Positions 8,973 to 16,950 of a DNA stretch of 64,000 nt are shown one piece after another. Source of the stretch: Xanthomonas sp. CFBP 8443 (lineage in GTDB: Bacteria > Pseudomonadota > Gammaproteobacteria > Xanthomonadales > Xanthomonadaceae); assembly GCF_025666195.1 (NCBI RefSeq), contig NZ_CP102592.1:2542001-2606000 (forward strand), in the 5' to 3' direction. The notes beneath the pieces were generated by a model, which was not told the origin of the DNA, did not search any database, and saw nothing but the letters and a program-made list of their open reading frames with translations. Positions within the stretch are counted from its first letter, which is position 1. Each line of letters opens with the position of its first letter. A program made the translations under genes and the position numbers.

Positions 8973-9613
8973 GGGGCGGAAATCGGTTCCGCCAGGCGGA
9001 TGCCGGGCGTCGCACGCAACTGCTGCACGCTGCGTTGCGGCTGCGCCGGCGAGCCGGCCTGGACCGGCACCACGGTGTAGGCGCCGGCGCCGTTGGGGCC
9101 GCCGACCACGCGCAGTTGCAGCTTGCGCAGCACCGCGTCCCAGTCGGCCAGGGTCATGCGCGCATCCGGCACCACGCGGATCGCGTCGCTCGCCAGCGGC
9201 TGCGCGGTGTCGCTGAGGGTGCGGTAGCTGGCGCCCTGGCTCTGGTCGCTGGCGGACAGCCTGACCCCGAGCACGCCCAGCCCGACCGCCTGCACCAGCG
9301 CCGCGGCGACCAGCGCCCGTGTGGTCCAGCTGGGGCGCACGCGCGCCGGCAGGCGCTGCGGCTCGGGCGCGTCGAGGCGGCCGAGCAGGCGCTGCAGTCC
9401 GGCTTCGGCATCCACCGGCACGTCGCTGGGCAGCGACATCGCCATGCGCAGCCGGCTCTGCTGCGCGAACTCGGCGCTGCAGAAGCTGCACTTGGCTAGA
9501 TGCGCGATCAGCCACTCGTGTTGTTCTTCCGTGGCGCTGGCCTGCAGCACCCACGGCATCAGTTCCCAGGCGTGCGAGCACTCGTTGCCCGGCTCGTTGA
9601 AGCCTGTCTTCAT
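8969..9613 (-). CDS. Zinc-finger anti-sigma factor (membrane-anchored)
   Basis: 214 residues. The N-terminal anti-sigma zinc-binding motif is H-x3-C-x2-C (AHLAKCSFC, about residues 37-45), preceded by a helix of the ZAS type. A single membrane segment (about 98-120, TRALVAAALVQAVGLGVLG) separates it from a periplasmic domain of about 90 residues. It should hold the ECF sigma factor inactive at the inner membrane. The gene overlaps both neighbours by four bases (sigma upstream, protease downstream), the classic sigma/anti-sigma layout. The signal sensed is not evident. Confidence 0.82.
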   Translation of the reverse strand: MKTGFNEPGNECSHAWELMPWVLQASATEEQHEWLIAHLAKCSFCSAEFAQQSRLRMAMSLPSDVPVDAEAGLQRLLGRLDAPEPQRLPARVRPSWTTRALVAAALVQAVGLGVLGVRLSASDQSQGASYRTLSDTAQPLASDAIRVVPDARMTLADWDAVLRKLQLRVVGGPNGAGAYTVVPVQAGSPAQPQRSVQQLRATPGIRLAEPISAP

Positions 9614-10197
9614 GACGCGCTCTCCGTCAGAGGGGAAGCGCCGCCGGCCAATCCCGGCAGCACGTTGCGCAGCTTGACCCGGGCGTGGAACAGCCGCGCC
9701 TTGATGGTGCCCACCGGGCACTGCATGATCGCCGCGACTTCTTCCAGCTTGTGGCCCAGGCCGTAGACCAGTTCGACCACCATGCGCTGGTCGGCCGACA
9801 GCCGCTCCAGGCCCTTGCCCAGCCAGTCGCGCAGTTCGCGGTCCTCGTCCGGGTCGGCGGAGGAGGCGAAATGCTCTTCGGCGCTCACCCCGTCCTCGAT
9901 CGCCTCGTCGCTGTGGTGGCGGATCGCCTTGAGCCCGCAGCGGTAGGCGATGCCCATGATCCAGGTCGAGACCTGCGAGTCGCCGCGGAAATCGCCGGCT
10001 TTCTGCCAGGCGATCCAGAAGCAGTCGTTGATCGCCTCCTCGATGATGTCCGGGCGCCGGGTCAGCCGCGACAGGAACCGGCACAGCCGCCCGTGGTAGT
10101 TGCGGTACAGGGTGGCCAGCGCATCGCGGTCGCCGCCGGCCATGCGCCGGAGCAGCATGCGGTCGGTGGCATCGCCAAGTGGATCGGTGTCGGTCAT
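9610..10197 (-). CDS. ECF-family RNA polymerase sigma factor
   Basis: 195 residues from the ATG at 10197. The region 2 segment (about 20-90) contains LYRNYHGRLCRFLSRL and DCFWIAWQKAGDFRG; region 4 (about 130-185) contains LSADQRMVVELVYG and VGTIKARLFHARVKLR. There is no region 1.1 or 3, as expected for a group 4 sigma factor. A TTG at 10215 would lie only about four bases from the inferred transcription start, which favours 10197. Its own upstream region holds the motif CAACC-N16-GCACATA, which recurs before five other transcription units in this window, so I infer autoregulation. Confidence 0.93.
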   Translation of the reverse strand: MTDTDPLGDATDRMLLRRMAGGDRDALATLYRNYHGRLCRFLSRLTRRPDIIEEAINDCFWIAWQKAGDFRGDSQVSTWIMGIAYRCGLKAIRHHSDEAIEDGVSAEEHFASSADPDEDRELRDWLGKGLERLSADQRMVVELVYGLGHKLEEVAAIMQCPVGTIKARLFHARVKLRNVLPGLAGGASPLTESAS

Positions 10198-10225
10198 GGA
10201 GGGCTGGCTTGGCAACGGGCACCGG

Positions 10226-10253
10226 TATGTGCCGGGTCGGCACGGAAAGGTTG
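10226..10253 (-). promoter_or_regulatory. ECF-type promoter of the sigma factor gene
   Basis: Minus-strand CAACCTTT, then GCACATA 16 bp after CAACC. The -10 element ends 29 bp before the sigma ATG. Same spacing and bases as five other sites in the window (13834, 13910, 22325, 31938, 32004). It lies wholly in the short gap between the TorF-like stop and the sigma start. Confidence 0.7.
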
Positions 10254-10263
10254 CGTGTGCGGA

Positions 10264-11025
10264 TCAGAAGGCACGCGACACGGTGACCACCCACGGCCAG
10301 ATCCCGTTGCCGCGCCTGGCGTAGATGCTGCGCGCATCGCTGAACACGCGGTCGATCTCCACGCTCCAGGCGCCGCCGTTCCACATCAGCCCGGCGTGGC
10401 CATAGCTGTAGTGGTCGGCGTAGTCCAGCCCGTACAGCGCCGGCGGGGCCTGGCTGATGCCGATCCCGGCCGACAGCGACAGCTGCCCCGGCAGCGGCTG
10501 GTGCACGGTGAGGTCGGCCGCGCCGTACCAGCGGCCGCGGTAGCTGTCGGGCAGCTCGAACGCGGCCAGCGACACGCTCAGCCGGTCCCGGTACGACCAG
10601 CCGAGGCTGGCCTCGTTGCGGTTGAACAGGCGGTTCATGCGGTTGCCGGGGTAGTCGTAGCGCAGCAGCCCGGCCTGCATCTGCCAGCTGTCGGACAGGG
10701 TCCAGCTGCGCGACAGCTCGATCGTGGTCAGCAACTGGTGGCCCGGCGCGTCCAGCGCGGTACTGGCGGACGCGCCCAGCGACCAGCCCGGCGCGGGCAG
10801 CCAATAGCCGGCGACCTGCAGGGACGGGGTGTCGGCGGTCACCGCGATGCCGCGATCGACCAATTGCGAACTGAGCCCGACCGCGCCGCCCAGCTTGGCG
10901 GCCAGCGCCGTGCCCGGCAGGCACAGCGCCGCCGCCAGCGCCAGCGCGCCGCGCAGCGGGCGCAGGCGCGCGACACGCTGCGCCAGGTCATCTGCGGGCG
11001 CGGTCATGCCGGTCAAGATGCCCAT
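10264..11025 (-). CDS. TorF-like putative outer-membrane barrel protein
   Basis: About 253 residues. A hydrophobic signal sequence (RGALALAAALCLPGTALA) is followed by alternating beta-type strands and a C-terminal Phe (VVTVSRAF), as in outer-membrane barrels. The repeated pattern of aromatic-flanked strands and the overall size fit the TorF family of putative porins. The start is uncertain: ATG at 11025 or 11007, neither with a clear ribosome-binding site; frames further upstream look non-coding. It is the most distal gene upstream of the sigma factor on the same strand. A degenerate CAACC-N16-GCTCCCT lies at 11058-11085, so it may share the same control. Confidence 0.65.
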   Translation of the reverse strand: MGILTGMTAPADDLAQRVARLRPLRGALALAAALCLPGTALAAKLGGAVGLSSQLVDRGIAVTADTPSLQVAGYWLPAPGWSLGASASTALDAPGHQLLTTIELSRSWTLSDSWQMQAGLLRYDYPGNRMNRLFNRNEASLGWSYRDRLSVSLAAFELPDSYRGRWYGAADLTVHQPLPGQLSLSAGIGISQAPPALYGLDYADHYSYGHAGLMWNGGAWSVEIDRVFSDARSIYARRGNGIWPWVVTVSRAF

Positions 11026-11217
11026 GCATGGCGGTCGCGGGCAGGGCGGTCGGGGACAGGGAGCCGGCGGCGGAAGGGGCGGTTGTGCACGGTCGCTCGA
11101 TGGTCGCAGGTCGGATCGCAGAGGACGCTGGGCGCATGGCAGCGGCACCGCTGGAGCGCTCGCCCCGTGGACGATCGCCATTATCGGCATTGCGCACTGG
11201 CGGCGACACGGCACACA

Positions 11218-11236
11218 CCCGGCGTCGGACGCCGGG
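11218..11236 (-). terminator. Perfect hairpin after the cytochrome c gene
   Basis: CCCGGCGT-CGG-ACGCCGGG, an eight-pair stem with a three-base loop, about 35 bp past the cytochrome c stop codon and before the TorF-like gene. No T-run follows, so it may be a transcript-stabilising structure rather than an intrinsic terminator. Confidence 0.4.
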
Positions 11237-11271
11237 TTCAGTTTCGACTATGCCGGGGCCGGGTGCCGACT

Positions 11272-11670
11272 TCAATGCAGGGAATTGAGATAGGCGATCA
11301 GATCTTCCAGTTGCTTGCTGTCGTCGAGCCCGTCGTACTTCATGTTGGCGCCGGGGATGCCCTTGGACGCCGGCTGGGACAGATAGCTGCGCAGCTTGTC
11401 GTCGCTCCAGGTCCACTGGGTCTTCTTCATCGCGTCCGAGTAGCGGTAGTCGGGCACGCTGCCGGCACTGCGTCCGACCACGCCGAACAGGGTCGGGCCC
11501 TTCTTGTTCTTGCCCGGCGCCGCGCTGTGGCATTCGGCGCATTCGGTGGCGAACACGCCGGCGCCGGGCAGGCCGCCGCCGGCATGCGCGGCGGGCGCGA
11601 GGGCGGCGCCGAGCGGCAGCAGGCTGGCCATCAGGGTGCACCACAGGGGAACTGCGTTGGCTGGTTTCAT
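11272..11670 (-). CDS. Class I cytochrome c, periplasmic
   Basis: 132 residues with a signal peptide cleaved near residue 30 (APAAHA). The haem site is CAECH (Cys44, Cys47, His48), and the probable axial Met is in GANMKYDGL near residue 110. The PGKNKKGPTLFGVVGR loop is typical of soluble mitochondrial-type cytochrome c. It is the last gene of a three-gene minus-strand set after the fused cytochrome/porin and a cytochrome b561. It could shuttle electrons across the periplasm between the outer-membrane protein and the respiratory chain. Confidence 0.9.
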   Translation of the reverse strand: MKPANAVPLWCTLMASLLPLGAALAPAAHAGGGLPGAGVFATECAECHSAAPGKNKKGPTLFGVVGRSAGSVPDYRYSDAMKKTQWTWSDDKLRSYLSQPASKGIPGANMKYDGLDDSKQLEDLIAYLNSLH

Positions 11671-11698
11671 GACGATCCGTACGTGGGGGAAGGTGTGC

Positions 11699-13060
11699 TC
11701 AGAACGCCAGGCTCAGCGCCAGCGAGAACTGGTTCAGGTCGTGCGGGCGGGTCACCGGCAGGGCGCCGAACACGTTGCCGGTGGTGCCGTTGAACTTGCT
11801 GAAACGGAACCAGGTGGCGGACAGGCGCATATTGGCGATCGAGGTGAACGAGTCGTCCTTGCCGAACGGCGCCCAGGAGGCGCTGATCAGGTTGCTGGTG
11901 GTGTCCGGGGCGCCGTACGGGCTGTAGCGGAACGCGTCGTCCGAGCCGGTATTGATGAAGTGCGCCAGCAGCAGGCCGTAGCTCTGCTTGTAGGTGTAGC
12001 TGAGGTTGATCGACTGGTCGCGGATGCTGCCGCGGCGCAGCCCGGCCACGCTGGGGTCGGCCGGGTCGATCGCCGCGCTGCCGTAGCGGCGGCGCTCGTA
12101 GATGTTGAGATAACCGAGCTTGAGGATGTGCTCGCGGGTGCCCAGGAACTGGTAGTTCAGGTCGTAGCCCAGGTCGGTGAAGTCGTCGCGCGGACCGGTG
12201 CTGCGCGGCAGCTGGCGATGGGTGGTCAGGGCGACCACGCCGGCGGAGAAGAATTGCTTCTTCATGTCCTTCATGTAGCTCAGGCGCAGGTAGCCGGTGT
12301 CGCTGAGCTTGCCCGGGTCGCCGCCGACCGCGTAGCCGAGGTCGTCCTGGGTGGAGACCGGCAGCGCGTTGTAGGTGCCGATCTCGCCGTACCAGTTGCG
12401 GTCGTACACGCCGTAGACGCTGGTGCCGATCACCCGGTTGGACAGCGAGGACTGGTTGAGCAGGGTGGTGGAGCTGGCGTAGGCCGAGGCCGGCCCCAGG
12501 CCGGAGGCGTTGGGCAGCACGCCGATCGGGTCCTGGCTGCCGGGGTTGTTGTTGACGCTGACCCCGAGCAGCGCGTCCTTGCCGCCGAGCTTGAAGGTCT
12601 TGGCGACGAAGCGCAGGTCCACGTTGTCCAGCTTGGTGGTGAACTTGTCCTTGCCGTTGTTGGTGCTGGAGACCTTGATGTAGCCGCCGATGTTGTCGCT
12701 GATGCGCCCTGCCAGGTACAGGTCGCCCTCGCTGAGCTGGTTGTTGGTCTTGCCGCGTACCGGCACGCTGCGGGTGCCGATGAGCTGCGCAGAGACCGGG
12801 ATCTTGGTGCCGTTGCCGTCGCTGTCGGTGTAACCGTTGAGCTTGAAGCGCATGCCGTACGGGGTCAGCGCCGGGCCGTAGGCGCCGATGTGGCAGTCCG
12901 CGCAGGAGGAGCCGGTCTGCCGCGCGAACGCCGGTACCGCCGCGGCGCGCGGGCTGACCAGCAGCAACAGCGAACCGAGCGTGGACCACAGCAGGACCTG
13001 CTCGGCGCCACGCAGCATGCCGGGACGGAAGAAGGAAGAAGGAGACGTGCTGGTCTGCAT
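11699..13060 (-). CDS. Cyc2-like fused monohaem cytochrome / outer-membrane porin
   Basis: 453 residues. After a signal peptide (to about residue 41) the mature protein starts with AVPAFARQTGSSCADCH, giving one CxxCH haem site (Cys53, Cys56, His57), followed by LTPYGMRFKLNGYT. The remaining about 380 residues alternate polar and aromatic residues like beta strands and end in Phe (LNQFSLALSLAF), as in outer-membrane barrels. This order, one haem at the N-terminus of a porin, is that of Cyc2, the outer-membrane iron oxidase of neutrophilic and acidophilic iron oxidisers. The FARQTG-CxxCH context is also Cyc2-like. Whether it oxidises iron here is untested. Confidence 0.75.
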   Translation of the reverse strand: MQTSTSPSSFFRPGMLRGAEQVLLWSTLGSLLLLVSPRAAAVPAFARQTGSSCADCHIGAYGPALTPYGMRFKLNGYTDSDGNGTKIPVSAQLIGTRSVPVRGKTNNQLSEGDLYLAGRISDNIGGYIKVSSTNNGKDKFTTKLDNVDLRFVAKTFKLGGKDALLGVSVNNNPGSQDPIGVLPNASGLGPASAYASSTTLLNQSSLSNRVIGTSVYGVYDRNWYGEIGTYNALPVSTQDDLGYAVGGDPGKLSDTGYLRLSYMKDMKKQFFSAGVVALTTHRQLPRSTGPRDDFTDLGYDLNYQFLGTREHILKLGYLNIYERRRYGSAAIDPADPSVAGLRRGSIRDQSINLSYTYKQSYGLLLAHFINTGSDDAFRYSPYGAPDTTSNLISASWAPFGKDDSFTSIANMRLSATWFRFSKFNGTTGNVFGALPVTRPHDLNQFSLALSLAF

Positions 13061-13120
13061 GCGATGGGTCCTTGAGCGGGTCGGCGCGGCGGCGGACGAG
13101 GGAAGGGCGTAAGGCGCGGC

Positions 13121-13726
13121 TCAGCCGCGGCGGAAGCGCAGCATTCGCCGCAGGGTGTCGTCGCGGCGCACGAAGTGGTGCCATAGCGCGGCACCGATAT
13201 GCAGCAGGATCAGGCCGAGCAGCGCCCAGGCGGCATACACGTGCCAGGCGCCGAGCGTGTCGGCCAGATCCGGATCGGGGGCGACCAGTTCCGGCAGCGT
13301 GGCGGCGAACAGATGCACCGGCTTGCCCATGGACTGGCTCAGCGCCCAGCCCAGCACCGGCAGGGTCAGCAGCAGCGCGTACATGACCACGTGGGTGAGC
13401 CCGGCCAGCGCCCGCAGCAGCGGCGAGGGGGCATCGGGGTCGTGGCGTTTGCCCAGGCGCAGGCGCAGCGCGACGCGCAGGAAGAACAGGCCGAGTACGA
13501 ACAGGCCGAAATGCCGATGCCCCTCCAGCAACCATTGGCGTACGGCGCGGCCATCGACCTCTTCGCGCAACAGGATCAGCCCTGCCGCCAACACCAGGCA
13601 CAGCACGGTGAGCCAGTGCAGCACCACCATCGGCCGCGGCAGCGCCGCGCCTGCGGAGGTGCGCGGCGGATGCCCTGGCGCTTCGGAAAGGGCGAGATTG
13701 TCGTCGGCCTGCGTGGATGAAGTCAT
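13121..13726 (-). CDS. Cytochrome b561 family membrane protein
   Basis: 201 residues with four membrane helices. Candidate haem-ligating histidines occur in VVLHWL (His37), in the GHRHFG loop (about 70) and in LHIGAALWHHF (about 175-185), the b561/YodB pattern. These proteins move electrons between quinol and periplasmic partners. It is the first gene of the operon with the Cyc2-like protein and cytochrome c. Start ATG at 13726; its promoter candidate at 13834-13861 implies a leader of about 100 nt. Confidence 0.85.
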   Translation of the reverse strand: MTSSTQADDNLALSEAPGHPPRTSAGAALPRPMVVLHWLTVLCLVLAAGLILLREEVDGRAVRQWLLEGHRHFGLFVLGLFFLRVALRLRLGKRHDPDAPSPLLRALAGLTHVVMYALLLTLPVLGWALSQSMGKPVHLFAATLPELVAPDPDLADTLGAWHVYAAWALLGLILLHIGAALWHHFVRRDDTLRRMLRFRRG

Positions 13727-13833
13727 GGTGGCGTGCCCTGTCCAGGTCGTGTCGATGGAATGCGCGCTGCCGCTCGCGGCGTCGTGCGGCCACTGCCGAG
13801 CGCGCAGCGGGGCGGCGCAGTGGTGGTCGCAGA

Positions 13834-13861
13834 TGGGTGCCGGGGGCGTGGCAAAAGGTTG
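13834..13861 (-). promoter_or_regulatory. ECF-type promoter of the b561/Cyc2-like operon
   Basis: Minus-strand CAACCTTT and GCACCCA with 16 bp after CAACC. It is divergent from the fdtA promoter 49 bp away and shares the motif of the sigma gene promoter. Confidence 0.65.
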
Positions 13862-13909
13862 CGTCGGCGTGGCGGCGGCCTTCGCATCGGCGTTGCGCGC
13901 GGCATGGCG

Positions 13910-13937
13910 CAACCTTTGCGCCGACCGGAAGCACTCA
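13910..13937 (+). promoter_or_regulatory. ECF-type promoter of the fdtA polysaccharide operon
   Basis: CAACCTTT, 16 bp after CAACC to GCACTCA; the -10 end lies 40 bp before the fdtA ATG. Same motif as at 10226, 13834, 22325, 31938 and 32004. Confidence 0.7.
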
Positions 13938-13977
13938 GCCTGGTAACTCCGCGTCGGAGTCCGTGTCGGACACATTC

Positions 13978-14394
13978 ATGGCAATCGAACGAATCCAGTT
14001 GCGTACGCACGGCGACGAGCGCGGTCTGCTCGTGGCCCTGGAGCAGCAACGCGACGTGCCCTTCGACATCCGGCGCGTGTACTACCTGTTCGCGACCAAG
14101 CACGGCGTGCACCGCGGGCAGCACGCGCACCGCCATCTGAACCAATTGGCGGTGGCCCTGCATGGCTCGGTGTCGTTCCTGCTCGACGACGGCAGCGGAC
14201 CGGTGCAGGTGGTGTTGGACGACCCTTGCCAGGGCCTGCTGCTCGGCAGCATGGTGTGGCGCGACCTGTACGATTTCAGCGCTGATTGCGTGCTGATGGT
14301 GCTGGCCGACCAGGTCTACGATCCGGCCGACTACATCCTCGACTACGACGAGTTCCTGCGCGAAGCCGCCGGCGAACGCAGGCAGGAGGCGTAG
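13978..14394 (+). CDS. fdtA: dTDP-4-keto-6-deoxyglucose 3,4-ketoisomerase (FdtA/QdtA/WxcM family)
   Basis: 138 residues, a single cupin domain. Family features are the opening I-DERG-L-ALE pattern, the central RGQHAHRHLNQL metal/active-site histidine cluster (about residues 43-54), and the later YDFSADCVLMVLAD strand. FdtA-type enzymes convert dTDP-4-keto-6-deoxy-D-glucose to the 3-keto isomer, the step before transamination to a 3-amino-3,6-dideoxyhexose (Fuc3N or Qui3N). It fits the aminotransferase and acyltransferases downstream. The dTDP-glucose synthesis genes (rmlAB) are not in this window. First gene of the locus, with its own ECF-type promoter. Confidence 0.88.
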   Translation: MAIERIQLRTHGDERGLLVALEQQRDVPFDIRRVYYLFATKHGVHRGQHAHRHLNQLAVALHGSVSFLLDDGSGPVQVVLDDPCQGLLLGSMVWRDLYDFSADCVLMVLADQVYDPADYILDYDEFLREAAGERRQEA

Positions 14395-14398
14395 GGCC

Positions 14399-15064
14399 AT
14401 GGCGAAACCGCTGGTCATCATCGGCGCGGGCGAATTGGCGCAGATCGCCTGCGAGTACTTCAGCCACGACAGCGACTACGAGGTGCTGGCCATCAGCGCC
14501 GAGCGCGACTACATCGTCGCGCCGACGCTGGCCGAGCGCCCGGTGGTGGCGTACGAAGACCTGGAGCGGCTGTACCCGCCGGGCGAGGTCGAGGCGTTCG
14601 TGGCGATTCCCGCCAGCGGCCTCAACCGCCTGCGCACGCGGTTCTTCCTCGACGCCAAGCGCCGCGGCTATCGCCTGGCCAGCTACGTCAGTTCGCGCGC
14701 CTTCGTCTGGCGCAATGCGCAGCTGGGCGAGAACTGTTTCGTGTTCGAAGGCAATGTGGTGCAGCCGTTCACCCGCATCGGCGACAACTGCATCCTGTGG
14801 AGCGGCAACCACATCGGTCACCGCACGGTGATCCACGACCACGTGTTCGTCGCCTCGCATGCGGTGATTTCCGGCTACTGCGAGATCGGCCAGAGCAGTT
14901 TCGTCGGGGTCAATGCCACCTTCAGCGACGGGGTCAAGGTCGCCGCGGACAACGTGATCGGTGCCGGCGCGCTGGTCACCCGCGACACCGAGCCGGGCCG
15001 GGTCTACGTCGGCGCGCCGGCGCGCGCGGTGGCCGGCAAGTCCAGCTTCGACGTGACGCTCTGA
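14399..15064 (+). CDS. NeuD-family sugar acyltransferase (left-handed beta-helix)
   Basis: 221 residues. The N-terminal Rossmann-like part (LVIIGAGELAQIA) is the PglD/NeuD nucleotide-sugar-binding domain. From about residue 85 hexapeptide-type repeats form a left-handed beta-helix (for example FTRIGDNCILWSGNHIGH), with the catalytic His probably in NHIGHRTVIHDH. The C-terminal GVPAR-like cap is present as VYVGAPARAVAGK. Likely N- or O-acetylates the amino sugar made by the neighbouring genes, the WxcM/FdtC role. Follows fdtA by four bases. Confidence 0.8.
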   Translation: MAKPLVIIGAGELAQIACEYFSHDSDYEVLAISAERDYIVAPTLAERPVVAYEDLERLYPPGEVEAFVAIPASGLNRLRTRFFLDAKRRGYRLASYVSSRAFVWRNAQLGENCFVFEGNVVQPFTRIGDNCILWSGNHIGHRTVIHDHVFVASHAVISGYCEIGQSSFVGVNATFSDGVKVAADNVIGAGALVTRDTEPGRVYVGAPARAVAGKSSFDVTL

Positions 15065-15068
15065 CGCC

Positions 15069-16028
15069 ATGTTCGATTGGAGCAAACGCGGCCTGGCGTT
15101 CGCCACCGCACGCGACGGCGTCGGCGGCTGGATGCGGCATTCGGCGCTGACGCCGACGCCGCATCGCCTGGACGCCGAGCTGATCCGCGTCTACGCCGGC
15201 TTCCGCGACGACGCCGGGATCAGCCGCATCGGCTACGTCGACGTGCGCGGCGACGATCCGACCCGGGTGGTGCGCGTCAGCGCCACGCCGGTGCTGGACA
15301 TCGGCCGCGACGGCTGCTTCGACGACAACGGCATGATCCTCGGCGACGTGGTCGCCGCGCCGGATGGGCTGTACATGTTCTATGTCGGCTTCCAGCGCGT
15401 GGCCAAGGCCAAGTTCCTGGCCTTCACCGGGCTGGCGGTGTCCCGCGACGGCGGCGAGACGTTCCAGCGCCGCCAGGACACGCCGCTGCTGGATCGCGCG
15501 CCTGGGCGCAGCACCATCGCCGCGGTGCATTCGGCACGCTACAAGGACGGCCGCTGGCGGCTGTGGTACGCGGTCGGCGACGATTGGGAGCACATCGACG
15601 GCACGCCGTTCCCGCGCTACCACATCCGCTACGCCGAGACCGACGACCTGCAGGCGATCCCGCGCCAGGACACGCTGTGCCTGCAACCGCAGGGCAGCGA
15701 ATACCGCATCGGCCGCCCGCGCGTGTACCGCCACCAGGGCGGCTACCTGATGTACTTCACCCGCGGCAACGTCGGCGGCGCGTATTTCCCCGGCGTGGCG
15801 CGCAGTGCCGACGGCCGCCACTGGCAGCGGTGCGACGACGCCTTCGGCCTGGCGCTTTCGCCTGGCGGCTGGGACGCGCGCACGCTGTGCTATCCGGCGC
15901 TGATCCGGCACCGCGACCGTGTGCTGATGTTCTACAACGGCAACGACATGGGCCGCGACGGCTTCGGCGTGGCGGTGGCGCCGCTGGCGCAGGGCGCAGG
16001 CGAGGGGAGTGGCGATGATTTCGGTTAG
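15069..16028 (+). CDS. Five-bladed beta-propeller, glycoside-hydrolase-like protein
   Basis: 319 residues with no signal peptide. Repeated blades carry the pattern of GH43/32/130-type propellers, for example YMFYVGF, WRLWYAVGD, GYLMYFTRGN and VLMFYNGNDMG. Acidic residues are placed at blade starts (DDNGMILGDV, RIGRPRVYR). Proteins of this kind occur in polysaccharide loci but few are characterised; an intracellular sugar-modifying or binding role is inference. Adjacent genes are spaced four bases upstream and overlap 14 bases downstream. Confidence 0.6.
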   Translation: MFDWSKRGLAFATARDGVGGWMRHSALTPTPHRLDAELIRVYAGFRDDAGISRIGYVDVRGDDPTRVVRVSATPVLDIGRDGCFDDNGMILGDVVAAPDGLYMFYVGFQRVAKAKFLAFTGLAVSRDGGETFQRRQDTPLLDRAPGRSTIAAVHSARYKDGRWRLWYAVGDDWEHIDGTPFPRYHIRYAETDDLQAIPRQDTLCLQPQGSEYRIGRPRVYRHQGGYLMYFTRGNVGGAYFPGVARSADGRHWQRCDDAFGLALSPGGWDARTLCYPALIRHRDRVLMFYNGNDMGRDGFGVAVAPLAQGAGEGSGDDFG

Positions 16029-16950
16029 GCCCTATACCGCCGCCGACGCGCCGGCCTGGGACGCGTTGATCGCCGAATCCCGCAATGGCAACCTGCTGCA
16101 CCGGCGCGGCTACATGGACTACCACGCCGAGCGCTTCGTCGACGCCTCGCTGCTGGTCGAACGCAGAGGTGCGCTGCTTGCGGTGTTCCCAGCCAATATC
16201 GAGGGCACGCGCGTGGTCAGCCATGCCGGGCTGAGCTATGCCGGGCTGCTGTCCGCGCATGGGCTGCGCGCGGCGGCGGCACTGGACGTGTTCGAGCAGA
16301 TCGCCGCGCATTACCGCGCGCGCGGCGTGCACGAGCTGCTGTACAAGGCGGTGCCGCACCTGTTCCATGCGTCGCCGGCGGATGAGGATCTGTACGCGCT
16401 GCACCGGCTCGGCGCGCGCCTGCAACGCCGCGACCTGTCTTCGGCGATCGCCTTGCGCGAGCCGCTGCGCTTCGCCGCCGAACGACGGCGCTCGATCGGC
16501 AAGGCGCGCAGGGCCGGCCTGCGCGTTCAGCGCAGCGACGATCCGGCCCCGTTCCATGCGCTGCTGAGCGAGGTGCTGCAGCGCCACGACGCCACGCCCA
16601 CCCACAGCCTGCAGGAACTGCGCCTGTTGTGCGGGCGCTTCCCGGAACAGCTGGTGCTGTACGAAGTGCGCGACGGCGAGAGCCTGCTGGCCGGCACGCT
16701 GCTGTACGACTTCGGTCGCGTGGTGCACACCCAGTACCTTGCTTGTTCCGAACAGGGCCGGCGCGTGGACGCGCTGAGCCTGCTGCTGGCCGAGCTGATC
16801 GAAGACCACTACGCGCAGCGCGAGTACTTCAGCCTGGGCATTTCCACCGAGCAGCAGGGCCAGGTGCTCAACGACGGCCTGGTCACGCAGAAGGAGCGCT
16901 TCGGCGCGCGCGGCGTGGTCCACGATTTCTACGCCTGGGACCTGCGATGA
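16015..16950 (+). CDS. GNAT/FemAB-like acetyltransferase
   Basis: 311 residues in two tandem GNAT-like halves. The second half has the acetyl-CoA-type segment [21 protein letters not shown] (starting about residue 258) and a terminal DFYAWDLR. The ATG at 16015 is chosen because GGGGAG precedes it at ideal spacing; a GTG at 16009 would add two residues. The gene overlaps the propeller gene by 14 bp and the aminotransferase by ATGA. Likely acylates the amino sugar or a lipid-linked intermediate; the substrate cannot be read from sequence. Confidence 0.7.
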   Translation: MISVRPYTAADAPAWDALIAESRNGNLLHRRGYMDYHAERFVDASLLVERRGALLAVFPANIEGTRVVSHAGLSYAGLLSAHGLRAAAALDVFEQIAAHYRARGVHELLYKAVPHLFHASPADEDLYALHRLGARLQRRDLSSAIALREPLRFAAERRRSIGKARRAGLRVQRSDDPAPFHALLSEVLQRHDATPTHSLQELRLLCGRFPEQLVLYEVRDGESLLAGTLLYDFGRVVHTQYLACSEQGRRVDALSLLLAELIEDHYAQREYFSLGISTEQQGQVLNDGLVTQKERFGARGVVHDFYAWDLR

